This document shows, one piece after another, positions 50,316 through 60,500 of a stretch of 64,000 bases of DNA. Source of the stretch: Phycisphaerae bacterium (lineage in GTDB: Bacteria; Planctomycetota; Phycisphaerae; Phycisphaerales; UBA1924); the NCBI GenBank assembly GCA_022180725.1, contig BQMO01000014.1, forward strand, positions 248,001 to 312,000, written 5' to 3'. A program made the position numbers and the translations under genes. Under the pieces are notes generated by a model. The model did no database searches. It was not told the origin of the DNA and saw nothing but the letters and a program-made list of their open reading frames with translations. How positions within the stretch are numbered: position 1 is the stretch's first letter; each line of letters opens with the position of its first letter.

Positions 50316-51470
50316 GTGATTTCCCGGCGTCAACGCATCCTCGTAGCCATGTCGGGCGGGGTCGATTCCTCCGTGACCGCGGCGATGCTCGTGCGCGCGG
50401 GGCACGACGTCCTCGGGTGCTTCATGCGCCTTGGCTCGCCGGGTGAGACCCTCGACGAACTCGCCCCCGCCGATGCGTGCGACGCTGCACCCGCGGCGTC
50501 GAAGATCGGACACCAGGGGTGCTGCTCGATCACCGACGCCGCCGACGCGAGGCTCGTCGCGGCCCACCTGGGCATTCCGTTGTATGTCTGCAACTTCAAG
50601 AAGGAGTTCGGACGCATCATCGATTACTTCGTCGGCGAGTATGCCGACGGTCGAACGCCCAACCCCTGCGTCCGCTGCAACGACTGGCTCAAGTTCGGCA
50701 AACTACGGGAGTACGCGGCCCAGGTCGGCGCGACCGCCGTCGCCTCGGGGCATTACGCCCGGGTACGGGAAGGCCGGCTGCTTCGAGGCGTCGATGTGAG
50801 CAAGGACCAGTCGTACGTGCTCTTCGGCATGCCGCGCGAACAGATCGGGCACACGATGTTCCCCGTGGGGGATCTGCCCAAGGCCCACGTGCGGGCGCTG
50901 GCGAAGGAGTGGGGGCTTCCGGTGTTCGACAAGCCCGACTCCCAGGAAATCTGCTTCGTACCCGACCAGGACTACGCAGCGCTGGTGGAGCGGCACCGAC
51001 CGGACCTCGCCCGCCCGGGGCCGATCACCGACACGTCGGGCCGATCGCTCGGACGGCACGACGGGCAGCATCGATACACCATCGGTCAGCGCCGAGGCCT
51101 CCCCCTCGCGGTCGGCAGGCCGCTGTATGTCGTCGCACGCCGGGCGGCGACCAACACCGTGGTGGTCGGTGAGCGCCGCGATGTTCAGGTCGGTGCGTGT
51201 ATTGTCGGCGAGGCCAACTTCCTGGCGGACATGCCGGCCACGGAGTTCCGTGCCTTGGCGCAGTTCCGCGCTCACGGGGTCGCCGTGCCGGGGCGGGTGC
51301 GGCGAGTTGACGACACGGCGGGGCCGACGCCCTCGGGGCGACGCGGGCGGTTCGAGGTATCGTTCGATCAGCCGCAGGATGCCGTCGCACCGGGGCAGGC
51401 GCTGGTGTTGTACGACGCGGTGGCGCCCGACGCGGTGGTGGGGGGCGGATGGATTGAATCCGCGTCGTGA
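50316..51470 (+). CDS. mnmA: tRNA 2-thiouridine(34) synthase MnmA
   Basis: A 384-residue enzyme that thiolates U34 of Lys, Glu and Gln tRNAs. The ATP PP-loop is AMSGGVDSS at about residues 11-19. The two catalytic cysteines are Cys118 in NPCVRCNDWLKF and Cys213 in DSQEICFVPD. KDQSYVLFGM and YTIGQRRGL are further family hallmarks. The GTG start fits the family N-terminus and the nearby -10. It converges on rpoD with a 27-nt gap and no clear terminator. Length is near the normal range. Confidence 0.94.
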   Translation: MISRRQRILVAMSGGVDSSVTAAMLVRAGHDVLGCFMRLGSPGETLDELAPADACDAAPAASKIGHQGCCSITDAADARLVAAHLGIPLYVCNFKKEFGRIIDYFVGEYADGRTPNPCVRCNDWLKFGKLREYAAQVGATAVASGHYARVREGRLLRGVDVSKDQSYVLFGMPREQIGHTMFPVGDLPKAHVRALAKEWGLPVFDKPDSQEICFVPDQDYAALVERHRPDLARPGPITDTSGRSLGRHDGQHRYTIGQRRGLPLAVGRPLYVVARRAATNTVVVGERRDVQVGACIVGEANFLADMPATEFRALAQFRAHGVAVPGRVRRVDDTAGPTPSGRRGRFEVSFDQPQDAVAPGQALVLYDAVAPDAVVGGGWIESAS

Positions 51471-51497
51471 ACCAACCCCCCCGCGCCGAGGGCCTGA

Positions 51498-53435
51498 TTA
51501 CTCCGGTTTCGACGCCTTATCGAGTTCCGCGTGGCCGTTCTCGCTCGCGTGCGGGTGTTCCCGGGCGGCTTTCTCGCGCAGCGCGGTTCCGTCGACGAAA
51601 CCCTGGAGCTTGCGGGCGCGCACGGGGTGCTGGAGTTTGCGGATGGCCTTGGCTTCGACCTGGCGCACCCGCTCGCGGGTAACCTTGAAGATCCGGCCGA
51701 CCTCTTCGAGCGTGTAGGTGTACCCGTCCCCGATGCCGTAGCGCAGTTTGATGATCTCGCGTTCGCGGTACGTGAGCGTCTTGAGCACCTGCTCGATGCG
51801 ACCCTTGAGCATCTCACCCGCCGCCACGTCACCGGGGGCGCACTGCGTCTCGTCCTCGATGAAGTCCCCGAAGTACGAATCCTCCGATTCGCCGACGGGA
51901 CGATCCAGCGAGACGGGATGGCGGCTGATCTTCATCACCCGACGCACATCCGCCGTCGACATGCCCGCCTTCTCGGCCAGTTCCTCCATGGTCGGCTCGA
52001 CCCCGTGCTCCTGCAGCAACTGCTTCTGCAAAGTGCGCAACTTGCCCATCGTCTCGATCATGTGCACGGGGATGCGGATGGTGCGGGCGTGGTCGGCGAT
52101 GGCCCGCGTAATCGCCTGACGGATCCACCAGGTCGCGTACGTCGAGAACTTGTACCCGCGCTTGTACTCGTACTTGTCGACCGCGCGCATCAGGCCCGTG
52201 TTTCCCTCCTGGATCACGTCGAGGAACGAGAGGCCCCGGTTGCGATACTTCTTCGCGATCGACACCACCAGACGCAGGTTCCCGCCCGACAGATCGCGCT
52301 TGGCCTGCTCGTACTCCCAGAAGACCGTGTTCACCTCGCGGACACGGCGGACCACCTCGGCCGGGGATTCGAGCACGAGCGAGCGAAGCCCCTCGAGTTC
52401 TTCGCGCATCACGGCGAGGTCTTCCGCGTCGAGCGCCCGGACCACACGCCGCCGACGGCTCTTGCGCGACCCGGCCGGGTTGGTCGCGTGATCCAGATCG
52501 GCCTCGAGTTCCATCATCTTCTTCGCGATCGAGCGGAGTTTCCGCATGATCGGGATAATCCGCCCGGTGCGCAGACTCAACTCTTCCGTCAACGTGGCCA
52601 GGCGACGACGCCGAGCGCGAATGCGCGCCCGCAACATCTCGATGTCCGCCGTGGCGCCGGCCTGCTCCGCCGCGCGGAGCGACTCGATGTCCTTCCGATT
52701 GAGTTCCAGCAGGCGTTCGATCGTCGGGAGGTTGACCGGGATGCGACGGATGATCTTGGTCTTGGCATCGGCGTCGGCCGTGGAAACGCGCATGGTCCGA
52801 TCAAAGGGGAGTTCACCTTTGTGCACCATCTTGAGCACTTCGACGGCCTGCGCGACGACGTAGTCGCTTTCCAGGCAACGCCGGCGGAAGATCATCCGCG
52901 TCACTTCGATCTTCTTGGCCAGTCGTACTTCTTCCTCCCGCGTCAGCAGCGGGATGGCGCCCATCTGGGAAAGATACATCCGCACGGGGTCGTCGATCCG
53001 CTTCCCGGTCGTCTCCTCATTCACGACCTCGGCCAGTTCCTGTTGGAGTTGGACCTCTTCGGGGTCCACCTCCGCGACATCCTGCTCCACGATCGAACGC
53101 GCCGCCGCGTTGAGTTGATGGCGCAGCGACGTCGCCTCGGCGGTGCGCTCCCCCCCGCTGACGCTCATGGCGCGAAACGCCGGCGCCAGCGTGCCCGAGG
53201 GCTTCTCCGGGCAATCGCCCTTCTCGAGCGCCCGTCGGTGCAGCCTCGCCTTGAACTCGAGTTCATCAACGAGTTCAATGCCCAGACGGTCGATGATGAC
53301 CAGCAGCTCGTCCAGACGGGCGGGGTCGACCATCTCGTCGGGGAGCGTGTTGTTCAGTTCCTCGTAACTCAACCACCCGCGCTGCTGGGCGAGGGTGAGC
53401 AGGTGGGCCATTGCGGGGTGCAGTTCGCCGTACAC
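51498..53435 (-). CDS. rpoD: RNA polymerase primary sigma factor
   Basis: A 645-residue housekeeping sigma-70. Region 1.1 is recognisable at the N-terminus ([20 protein letters not shown]), region 1.2 at [22 protein letters not shown], a long non-conserved region at about 180-390, then region 2 ([58 protein letters not shown]), region 3 and region 4 ([49 protein letters not shown]). GTG at 53435 is the start, with AAGGAG 6 nt upstream; a reading to 53543 has none. It lies 151 nt after dnaG, as in the classical macromolecular synthesis operon. Confidence 0.95.
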   Translation of the reverse strand: MYGELHPAMAHLLTLAQQRGWLSYEELNNTLPDEMVDPARLDELLVIIDRLGIELVDELEFKARLHRRALEKGDCPEKPSGTLAPAFRAMSVSGGERTAEATSLRHQLNAAARSIVEQDVAEVDPEEVQLQQELAEVVNEETTGKRIDDPVRMYLSQMGAIPLLTREEEVRLAKKIEVTRMIFRRRCLESDYVVAQAVEVLKMVHKGELPFDRTMRVSTADADAKTKIIRRIPVNLPTIERLLELNRKDIESLRAAEQAGATADIEMLRARIRARRRRLATLTEELSLRTGRIIPIMRKLRSIAKKMMELEADLDHATNPAGSRKSRRRRVVRALDAEDLAVMREELEGLRSLVLESPAEVVRRVREVNTVFWEYEQAKRDLSGGNLRLVVSIAKKYRNRGLSFLDVIQEGNTGLMRAVDKYEYKRGYKFSTYATWWIRQAITRAIADHARTIRIPVHMIETMGKLRTLQKQLLQEHGVEPTMEELAEKAGMSTADVRRVMKISRHPVSLDRPVGESEDSYFGDFIEDETQCAPGDVAAGEMLKGRIEQVLKTLTYREREIIKLRYGIGDGYTYTLEEVGRIFKVTRERVRQVEAKAIRKLQHPVRARKLQGFVDGTALREKAAREHPHASENGHAELDKASKPE

Positions 53436-53586
53436 GCGCCTCTCCTTGCGTGGCGCCCGGGGGCGGGACCGACCCGCGACACACCCAGCGCCGTACCCGA
53501 CCATCCCCCGTCGCGATTCCTTCGCGGGCGGGGACACGAACACGACACACGCCCGGGCGCTCCGGTCGCCTCGGACGGACGAACAC

Positions 53587-55407
53587 CTACCCGGGGCGGG
53601 GCAGCACCCGACGGTTCGGCCCCAGGTCCCGGTGAGAATCCTGCATCTTCTTCAGCATGGCGACTTGGGTAGACAGCCCCTTGATCTCCACGTTGGCCCG
53701 TTCGAGTCGAAGTTGCCGCACACAATCCTCAAAGAACGCCCGAAGCCGTCCCCCGCGATCCGTCTGCTCATCCACCCGCGACATCAGCACGACCCCGGCC
53801 GCATGAACCTCCGGGTCTTCCAGCGACAACGCCCGGATCGATGGCACGGTCCCGGACGACGCAATCTCCTGAACAACCCCGGCCAGCCGGTCCAGCACAG
53901 GCCAAGGGTACGCCGCCCGCGTCAGGTCGGCCCGGTCCTCGGGCAGGAGCACGCCCCATAGCGCCCCGTCGCACAGCACGCACCCCAGGAGGGATTCTCG
54001 CGTCGCCAGCGGCATCGCGTGCGGCAATGGTGCCGGCGTGGTCGTGCCCGAGGACGCCGCCACGGGTGATGGTGCTCGACCCGCGGGGATGATCCGCCGA
54101 ATCGTCGCCAGGTCCAGCCCCGACAGTTCCGCCAAGGATTTTTCCACCAACGCGCGCCGGACCGGCGTCGCGGAAGCCAGCCCCATCGAAGCCAGTTGCG
54201 AGACTTCCTCGACGATCGCTTTCTCCACGGCCGCCGGCCCGGCGTCCTTCAGCCGTGCGCGCAGCCGTGCAAACCGATACTCCAGCAGTCCCCGGGCCTT
54301 TGCCAGGATTGCCGCGAAAACGCTCGCCCCATCCGGGCGCCGCAGCAGTTCGTCCGGGTCTTTCGCGTCCGTCGCGCCCGCGAGGGTCGCGATGCGCACG
54401 TCGAGCGGCTCGCCGAAGAAGATCGGCACGGCCCGGTCTGCCGCCCGCTGCCCGGCGTCGTCGCCGTCGAACAGCAGCACCACCGTGTCGCACCGCAGCC
54501 GGAGTTCCCGCGCGTGCCCCGCCGTGAGCGCCGTGCCCAGGGTCGCCACCGCGTTGGTGAATCCCGCCTGGTGGCACGCGATGACGTCGGTGTACCCCTC
54601 GCACACAATCGCCGTCCGCAGACGTTGGATCGTCGGCGTTGCGTGGTGCAGCGCGTAGAGCGTCGACGATTTGTCAAAGAGCGGCGTTTCGGGCGAGTTG
54701 AGATACTTCGGCTCGTCCTCGTCCCGCAGTTTCCGCCCGCCGAACGCGATCGGCTGCCCCGCCTTGTTGTGGATCGGGAAGATCAGCCGGTGCCGCAGCA
54801 CGTCGTACGTGCCCGAGCCGCCCTCTCGCCGCTTGAGCAACCCCGCAGCCAGGAGCGTCTCCTCGGGAATCCCCTTCTGCCGCCCGCGGAGCACCAGCCC
54901 GTCCCATCGATCCGGGGCGGCGCCGATCTGGAACCGCTCCACCATCTCCGGCGAGATGCCGCGCCGCTCGAGTACCGTTCGGGCCTCGCGCCCGTGCTCG
55001 GGGTCTTTCAAAATGAGTTGGAAGAACCGCAGGGCTTCCTCGTTCGCGGCCACCAAATCACGCCGGCTCGGCCCCGTCGAGGGCGCCGCCGAGGCCCGGA
55101 TCGGCGTCAACACGATCCCCGCCCGTGTCGCCAGAAACTCGAGCGCTTCGCGGAACTCCATCTTGTGGAACTTCTGCACGAACGTCAGCACATCCCCCGC
55201 CGCCCCGCACACGAAGCAGTGGTAGATCTGCTTCCCCGGCACCACGTACATCGACGGGTTGTGGTCGTCGTGGAACGGGCACAGTCCGACGAACTCCCGT
55301 CCCTTCGGCTTCAGCGACACCGCCTCGCCCACCAACCGGACGATGTCCGTCGCGTCCTTCACACGCTCGACATCGCGGTTGTCCCGCACCGGCTTGTGCG
55401 ACCACAT
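53587..55407 (-). CDS. dnaG: DNA primase
   Basis: A 606-residue primase that makes RNA primers for replication. The N-terminal CHC2 zinc finger is [11 protein letters not shown] with C.FVC downstream. The TOPRIM core includes [16 protein letters not shown] and [16 protein letters not shown]. The C-terminal helicase-binding part is divergent, as usual. The start is uncertain: ATG 55407 gives [15 protein letters not shown] 55416 and GTG 55491 are alternatives, the last beginning the longer open frame, and none has a good ribosome site. Promoter not resolved. It precedes rpoD on the same strand. Confidence 0.93.
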   Translation of the reverse strand: MWSHKPVRDNRDVERVKDATDIVRLVGEAVSLKPKGREFVGLCPFHDDHNPSMYVVPGKQIYHCFVCGAAGDVLTFVQKFHKMEFREALEFLATRAGIVLTPIRASAAPSTGPSRRDLVAANEEALRFFQLILKDPEHGREARTVLERRGISPEMVERFQIGAAPDRWDGLVLRGRQKGIPEETLLAAGLLKRREGGSGTYDVLRHRLIFPIHNKAGQPIAFGGRKLRDEDEPKYLNSPETPLFDKSSTLYALHHATPTIQRLRTAIVCEGYTDVIACHQAGFTNAVATLGTALTAGHARELRLRCDTVVLLFDGDDAGQRAADRAVPIFFGEPLDVRIATLAGATDAKDPDELLRRPDGASVFAAILAKARGLLEYRFARLRARLKDAGPAAVEKAIVEEVSQLASMGLASATPVRRALVEKSLAELSGLDLATIRRIIPAGRAPSPVAASSGTTTPAPLPHAMPLATRESLLGCVLCDGALWGVLLPEDRADLTRAAYPWPVLDRLAGVVQEIASSGTVPSIRALSLEDPEVHAAGVVLMSRVDEQTDRGGRLRAFFEDCVRQLRLERANVEIKGLSTQVAMLKKMQDSHRDLGPNRRVLPRPG

Positions 55408-55621
55408 CTCCGACACGTGCCCGCCCCGCTTGTTCAGACGGCCCGACCGCGCCGCCTGTTCCGTCCGCGCCGACTCTGCCAAACGTAGCACATATCCCGT
55501 CCGCGACCACCAATCCGGCCTCGCAATCGTACCTTTCCGCTCATGGACGTAGTTCTCGGAGCGCCCGGCGTGGTATTGAGCGCGGATAACTCGAAGAGTG
55601 CCTGACGGCTCATTCCCCGGG

Positions 55622-55627
55622 TACTGT
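55622..55627 (+). promoter_or_regulatory. -10-like TACTGT of the acylphosphatase gene
   Basis: TACTGT ends 10 nt before the ATG at 55638. Predicted leader about 3 nt. Confidence 0.38.
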
Positions 55628-55637
55628 TCGCACCTCG

Positions 55638-55907
55638 ATGGTCCGGAGACGCATCAACTTTGTCGGGCGCGTGCAGGGGGTCGGGTTCCGGGCCACCGCC
55701 CGGCGGGTCGCCTTGGGTCTTCCCGTCACCGGGTGGGTCCGCAACGACCCCGACGGCTCCGTCACCGCCGAAGTGCAGGGAACCGCCGACGCCCTCGCCG
55801 CGTTCCTCGAAGGCCTTCGCCGGGCCATGACGGGGCACATCCGCGCCATCCATGAATCACCCATGGCGGTCGAACCCGGCGAATCCGGCTTCGAGATCCG
55901 CCGCTGA
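55638..55907 (+). CDS. acyP: acylphosphatase
   Basis: An 89-residue enzyme that hydrolyses acyl phosphates such as carbamoyl or acetyl phosphate. The phosphate loop GRVQGVGFR ends in the catalytic Arg18. The second catalytic residue is Asn36 in GWVRNDPDGSV. Length is normal for the single-domain protein. It starts a plus-strand unit with the HAD hydrolase gene, 6 nt downstream. Confidence 0.93.
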   Translation: MVRRRINFVGRVQGVGFRATARRVALGLPVTGWVRNDPDGSVTAEVQGTADALAAFLEGLRRAMTGHIRAIHESPMAVEPGESGFEIRR

Positions 55908-55913
55908 CCCGCC

Positions 55914-56630
55914 ATGCTCGTGCTCTTCGACATCGACCTGACATTGATCACCACCCGCGGGTGCGGGCAGCGTGCCATGGTCGCGGCGGGGCGTTCACTC
56001 TTTGGTAGCCGATTCACCGCGGACGGCATCGACTTTGCAGGCCGACTCGACCCGCTGATCATCAGCGATCTCTTCGCCAACGCCGGCGTAACTCAATCCC
56101 GGGACGCCCTTGCCCGATTCAGAACCGCGTACGCCGCGACGCTCCGCGACCACCTCCGGGATGCGCCGGGTGTGACCGCACTGGCGGGAGTGTTCGACCT
56201 CCTGACGCTCCTGCGATCGGCGGACGCGAGCGGGCCGCGATGGACCATGGGGCTACTAACAGGCAACTTCGAGGAAACCGGCGCCATTAAACTCAGAGCG
56301 TGCGGCATCGACCCCGCATGGTTCGGTGTCCGTGTCTGGGGTGACGAAAGCCCCAATGTTCCGCCCAAACGCTCGGACCTCGTGCCCGTTGCGATGGATC
56401 GGTACCGCCGAGATGTACGCCGCGACATCGACGGAAGGCGGGTTGTCGTGATCGGCGATACCCCGCACGACATTCAGGCCGCGAAGTCGCACGGCTGCCT
56501 CGCCGTCGGCGTGGCCACGGGGCGATCGTCGATCGATGACCTGCAGCGAGCCGGGGCCGATCTCGCGATCCCGGACCTCCGCGACACCGAGGCGGTTCTG
56601 GCGTTTCTGAGCGGTGCGGCCGCGGGCTGA
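55914..56630 (+). CDS. HAD-superfamily hydrolase
   Basis: A 238-residue haloacid-dehalogenase-type phosphatase, phosphoglycolate phosphatase-like. Motif I is VLFDIDLTLI with the nucleophilic Asp; motif II LLTGNFEETG, motif III lysine near PKRSD and motif IV IGDTPHDIQAAKSHG complete the active site. A helical cap is inserted between motifs I and II. The substrate is unknown. It follows the acylphosphatase gene after 6 nt, probably on the same mRNA. Confidence 0.85.
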   Translation: MLVLFDIDLTLITTRGCGQRAMVAAGRSLFGSRFTADGIDFAGRLDPLIISDLFANAGVTQSRDALARFRTAYAATLRDHLRDAPGVTALAGVFDLLTLLRSADASGPRWTMGLLTGNFEETGAIKLRACGIDPAWFGVRVWGDESPNVPPKRSDLVPVAMDRYRRDVRRDIDGRRVVVIGDTPHDIQAAKSHGCLAVGVATGRSSIDDLQRAGADLAIPDLRDTEAVLAFLSGAAAG

Positions 56631-56696
56631 CGGGTACGCCATCGCCGGGCCGACGCTATCGTTGCTCGAAGCCAACCCCCCAGGGAGTTGTCCCCG

Positions 56697-57446
56697 ATGT
56701 CCGAGTCCTATCGCGCGCTGTGCAGCGACTTCTACGTCAACATGAAACTCAACGTGCGCATGGAACTCCCTCGCACGCGGGAGACCGTGCTGGACCTCTT
56801 CGAGCGTGTTCGCCGGCAGTTCCCGCACATGGGGGCCTTCCGCAAATACCGCGATGAGCTGGCGCTGGAGTCCCCCCAGGGCGAGATGCCCCACCAGTGG
56901 ATCGCGTTGCGGGCCTCCTCCGTGCGCAGCGGCGTGGTCAACCCCACCGACATGGACGAGGGGTACGCCCTGCACCGCCACCTGCTGGAACTCGCCCCGA
57001 CGTACCTCTCCATCAGCCCGCTCGACGTGGACTACATCGAACTGCTGTACGGGTTCGACCTCCAGGCCGGGGGCAATCACGACGCCATCGTGCTGGAGGC
57101 CCTGATTCCCGGCTCGCCCTTGGCCGCCCTCATCGACATCCCCAACACCACCCCGATCGACTGCCAGCCCCTCATCGGGCTGAGCCTCGGCAAGCGGGGC
57201 GATGTCGAGGCGTACTTCGAGGTCAAGACCCGCCCCGGGCAGAACCAGCCCCGCGACCCTGACGGCGGGCCCGACCCCATCAGCGTCTACTGCACCCTCC
57301 GCAAGTTCGGGGGCGTGCAAGAGACCAAGGAACTACCCGGCATCCTCGCGCGGCTGGCCAAGATCGGCGAAGACCTCGTCCAGCACCGCGTCGTGCCGGG
57401 GCTGATCGTCCCCATCCGCGAAGTCATCGCCTCGGGTAATGCGTAA
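56697..57446 (+). CDS. conserved hypothetical protein
   Basis: A 249-residue soluble protein with no signal peptide, membrane helix or motif that I can assign. It is acidic, with alternating alpha/beta character, and contains YRDELALESPQGEMPHQWIA and DVDYIELLYGFDLQAGGNHD, which look like conserved core strands. AGGGAG lies 10 nt before the ATG at 56697. Its stop (TAA) shares one base with the start of the next gene, so the two proteins are translated together. Likely planctomycete-specific. Confidence 0.72.
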   Translation: MSESYRALCSDFYVNMKLNVRMELPRTRETVLDLFERVRRQFPHMGAFRKYRDELALESPQGEMPHQWIALRASSVRSGVVNPTDMDEGYALHRHLLELAPTYLSISPLDVDYIELLYGFDLQAGGNHDAIVLEALIPGSPLAALIDIPNTTPIDCQPLIGLSLGKRGDVEAYFEVKTRPGQNQPRDPDGGPDPISVYCTLRKFGGVQETKELPGILARLAKIGEDLVQHRVVPGLIVPIREVIASGNA

Positions 57447-57763
57447 TGCAGGACTTTCACGCCACCATCGCACAGGGCGGCGATCCGACGAAACTGCTCC
57501 TCTGGATCGGCATCCTCATCGTCGCCGTGGTGCTGTTGTTCGTGGTGCTCATGCTGGCGAAACGCAAACTCCTCGGCCCGGACAAGCCCTCCGCCGCCGA
57601 CCGCGGGCTGCTCGACGACCTCCGACGCATGCGCGACGCGGGGGAGATCACCCCCGAGGAGTACGACGCGGCGCGAAAGTCCATGGCCGCCAAGATCGCC
57701 GGGAAGCCAACCCCCAAGCCCAAGCCGACCCACGCCGGCCCCGAGCACAACACGCACGGGTAA
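57446..57763 (+). CDS. small SHOCT-like single-pass membrane protein
   Basis: A 105-residue protein. One transmembrane helix at residues about 17-38 (LLLWIGILIVAVVLLFVVLML) is followed by a cytoplasmic segment LLDDLRRMRDAGEITPEEYDAARKSM, which is close to the SHOCT short C-terminal domain. The tail is Lys/Pro-rich. Start overlaps the upstream stop by one base (TAATG). Function unknown; SHOCT often mediates oligomerisation. Confidence 0.75.
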   Translation: MQDFHATIAQGGDPTKLLLWIGILIVAVVLLFVVLMLAKRKLLGPDKPSAADRGLLDDLRRMRDAGEITPEEYDAARKSMAAKIAGKPTPKPKPTHAGPEHNTHG

Positions 57764-57937
57764 GGCGTCCAGATAACCGGTCGTCCATCGGCCGGGCAAT
57801 CTGCGTGGACCCGCAATGTTCGTGCAGACGTATCGACGAGTCGCCGATAGACTACCGGAGCCTCCAACGGGTCTCGGGGGCGGCGAGAGAGATTCCCTAC
57901 ACCGGGTCGGTACGCCCGACCCTCACAGGACCGCAGC

Positions 57938-59236
57938 ATGCCCCCACCCAGCACGACGAACGACCAAGGCTCCGGCGGATTTCGAGGCCGGAAGGTGACC
58001 ACCTGCTCCTTCTGCGGCAAGACCAGCCGCGAAGTGGGCCCGATGGTCGAAGGCCCCAACCAGGTCTACGTCTGCTCGTCGTGCGTCGATCTCTGCCAGA
58101 ACATCTTCCGGCAGGAGCGCAAGCGGGTCAGCCCATCGACCGGCTGGCTGCGCGAGGTGCCCCCGCCGCGCGAGATCAAGGAGTTTCTCGACCAGTACGT
58201 GATCGGGCAGGACGCCGCCAAGCGATCGCTCTCGGTCGCGGTGCACAACCACTACAAGCGGCTGCTTCACCTGGAGTCGCCCGAGGCGGCCAACGTCGAG
58301 CTGGACAAGAGCAACATCCTGCTCATCGGCCCGACCGGGAGCGGGAAGACCCTGCTCGCCAAGACGCTGGCCCGCATGCTCAAGGTGCCCTTCGCCATCG
58401 GCGACGCCACGACGCTCACCGAGGCGGGGTACGTCGGCGAGGACGTCGAGAATCTGATCCTCAAACTTCTACAGTCCGCCGACTTCGACCTCGAGGCCGC
58501 CCAGCGGGGCATCATCTACATCGACGAGATCGACAAGATCGGGAAGACCAGCAACAACGTCTCGATCACCCGCGACGTCAGCGGCGAGGGCGTGCAGCAG
58601 TCCCTCCTCAAGATGCTCGAAGGCACCGTGAGCAACGTCCCCCCGCAGGGCGGACGCAAGCATCCCGAGCAGCAGTACATCCAGGTTGATACCACGAACA
58701 TCCTGTTCATCTGCGGCGGGACGTTCACGGGGCTGGAGGAGATCATCCGGCGCCGCCTGGGCAGGAGCCGCATCGGCTTCCACGAGAACCGCGACGAGGG
58801 CGACGAACTGCGCGAGGCCGGCAAGGTGCTCCTCCAGGTCGTTCCCGACGACCTGGTCGAGTTCGGCATGATCCCCGAGTTCATCGGGCGGCTGCCCATT
58901 CTCGCGCCGCTGGTGCCGCTCACTGTCGAGGCGATGATCAACATCCTCACCGAGCCGAAGAACGCGCTGATCCGTCAGTATCAGCATCTCTTCGGGCTGG
59001 AGAACGCGAAGTTGACCTTCACCCCGGCCGCGCTCCGCCGCATCGCCGAGAAGGCCCTCGCCCGCGACACGGGCGCCCGTGCCCTGCGCAGCGTGATGGA
59101 AGAGGTCATGCTCGACCTGATGTACGAGCTCCCCGAGCACAAGACCGCCGGGGCCGAGTACGTCATCGACGAACACCACGTCGACCGCAAGCGAGCGCTG
59201 CATGACCTCCGCGTGCCCCGCAAGGAATCCGCCTAA
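57938..59236 (+). CDS. clpX: ATP-dependent Clp protease ATP-binding subunit ClpX
   Basis: A 432-residue AAA+ unfoldase that feeds substrates to ClpP. The N-terminal zinc-binding domain has Cys23, Cys26, Cys46 and Cys49. The AAA+ module has Walker A GPTGSGKT, the pore loop [12 protein letters not shown], Walker [11 protein letters not shown] and sensor segments such as [11 protein letters not shown]. The ClpP-docking IGF loop is present in [15 protein letters not shown] is 7 nt before the ATG. clpP is not adjacent. The gene ends 7 nt from a convergent gene without terminator. TAGACT near 57850 may be a -10. Confidence 0.96.
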   Translation: MPPPSTTNDQGSGGFRGRKVTTCSFCGKTSREVGPMVEGPNQVYVCSSCVDLCQNIFRQERKRVSPSTGWLREVPPPREIKEFLDQYVIGQDAAKRSLSVAVHNHYKRLLHLESPEAANVELDKSNILLIGPTGSGKTLLAKTLARMLKVPFAIGDATTLTEAGYVGEDVENLILKLLQSADFDLEAAQRGIIYIDEIDKIGKTSNNVSITRDVSGEGVQQSLLKMLEGTVSNVPPQGGRKHPEQQYIQVDTTNILFICGGTFTGLEEIIRRRLGRSRIGFHENRDEGDELREAGKVLLQVVPDDLVEFGMIPEFIGRLPILAPLVPLTVEAMINILTEPKNALIRQYQHLFGLENAKLTFTPAALRRIAEKALARDTGARALRSVMEEVMLDLMYELPEHKTAGAEYVIDEHHVDRKRALHDLRVPRKESA

Positions 59237-59243
59237 CACGGTT

Positions 59244-60500
59244 CTAGTTCAGGTCGTGCAACGCCCACACGCCGTTCACGAGCACGGCCAGGTGCACCCG
59301 CACGCCCGTGTCGAGCAGCGCGCGGCATGACTTGGCCCGCGTCGTGATCAGATGCAGTGTCGGCTCGATGCCCCCGCCCTCACGCGACAGCACCGGGAAC
59401 GCTGCCCGGAGCAGTTCGGCGTGCTGGTCCGCCCAGGACGCCGCCCCGAGCAATCCGCGTTCCGGTGATTCGCCGTTCGCGAAAGACAGCATGTGCAGCA
59501 CGCCATCGTGGGACACCGCCATTTGAACGCGTGGCGCCACCGGACACGAGGATGAAAGGGGACGCAACCCCAAGCCGGACAGGACGGCCGAGAGGTCCGG
59601 CGTCGAGCACGCCTCGCGTGCCGACGTCTCGGCATGATCGGCCTGTGGGGGGGCTGTTGGTGCGACGGCGGGCGACTGCTCGGAAGAGAACGCTCGCGCG
59701 CCGGTCGCGTGTGGAATCGTCGCCCGGATCATCGCGAACAGTTCGGCCGGGGTGGGCGAGGTCTTCGAGCGGTGCAGCGAGATCGTCGTGCACGAGCCGA
59801 TCTTGTCCACCGCCGGGGCCACGTCGAGGGGGTGAGACAGGAACAGCGACACCGTCTTGGCGACCTTCTCGCTGGCGGCCGACGCCGTCGCAACATCGAC
59901 GCCCATCACGGCCAACCGCACCGGCGGGCACGATTCGCCCGCCGCCGATGCCAGGTTCTTGATGGTCCGGTAGGAGGCTACCACCGCGGGGTCGTCCGCG
60001 CCGGTGAGCAGCGTGACCCGGGTCAATCCATCGGAGGTTGCCAGGTCGGCCTCGGAGGTGTCATCCACGCGGAGCATCCACCGCGACGTCTGGGCCGCGG
60101 CCTGCGCGATCGCGCCCGCCAAGGCGCCTTCCTGTCCGCCCCCGATCCGCGACCGCACGGGCGCGTTCAATCCTCGCGGCAAGACAAGGTCCAGCCATGT
60201 TTCGCCGTTGCTGACCCGGAGCAGCGCCACGGGCACGCGCTCCCGCTCGGCGACCGACTTCGCGTACTGCGTGACCCAGGCCGAGCCGAACACCGGAAGG
60301 TGCCCGAGAATCAATCCTTCAATCTCGGGGGCGCCCGGGGTCGGCAAGGCCGATGGTGACGACGAACGACCTTCGTCCGTCGCCGTCGCGACGGGCGGGG
60401 AAGATTCGCCACCGAGGAACAGATCGGCCAACGCGTCGAACTCCTCGGCGGGGTGTTCCACGGCGGAAACGGCGTTCGGGTTGAATCGAAGCGTGGTCAC
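59244..60500 (-). CDS. unknown protein coupled to the ParA fusion
   Basis: A 418-residue protein of unknown function. It has no signal peptide or membrane helix. The segment GLILGHLPVFGSAWVTQYAKSVAERE occupies a position like the P-loop of a ParA-type ATPase but lacks the Lys and Ser/Thr, so it may be a degenerate nucleotide-binding domain. An Ala-rich linker of about 60 residues near 255-315 divides two halves. GTG at 60500 is the start; it overlaps the ParA stop by 4 nt (GTGA). Because translation is coupled, it probably acts with the ParA-like protein. Confidence 0.6.
   Translation of the reverse strand: MTTLRFNPNAVSAVEHPAEEFDALADLFLGGESSPPVATATDEGRSSSPSALPTPGAPEIEGLILGHLPVFGSAWVTQYAKSVAERERVPVALLRVSNGETWLDLVLPRGLNAPVRSRIGGGQEGALAGAIAQAAAQTSRWMLRVDDTSEADLATSDGLTRVTLLTGADDPAVVASYRTIKNLASAAGESCPPVRLAVMGVDVATASAASEKVAKTVSLFLSHPLDVAPAVDKIGSCTTISLHRSKTSPTPAELFAMIRATIPHATGARAFSSEQSPAVAPTAPPQADHAETSAREACSTPDLSAVLSGLGLRPLSSSCPVAPRVQMAVSHDGVLHMLSFANGESPERGLLGAASWADQHAELLRAAFPVLSREGGGIEPTLHLITTRAKSCRALLDTGVRVHLAVLVNGVWALHDLN

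Noticed and set aside
51531..53672. 713-codon plus-strand open frame opposite rpoD
   Set aside because: rpoD on the other strand has all sigma regions intact; the antisense product is low-complexity and motif-free.
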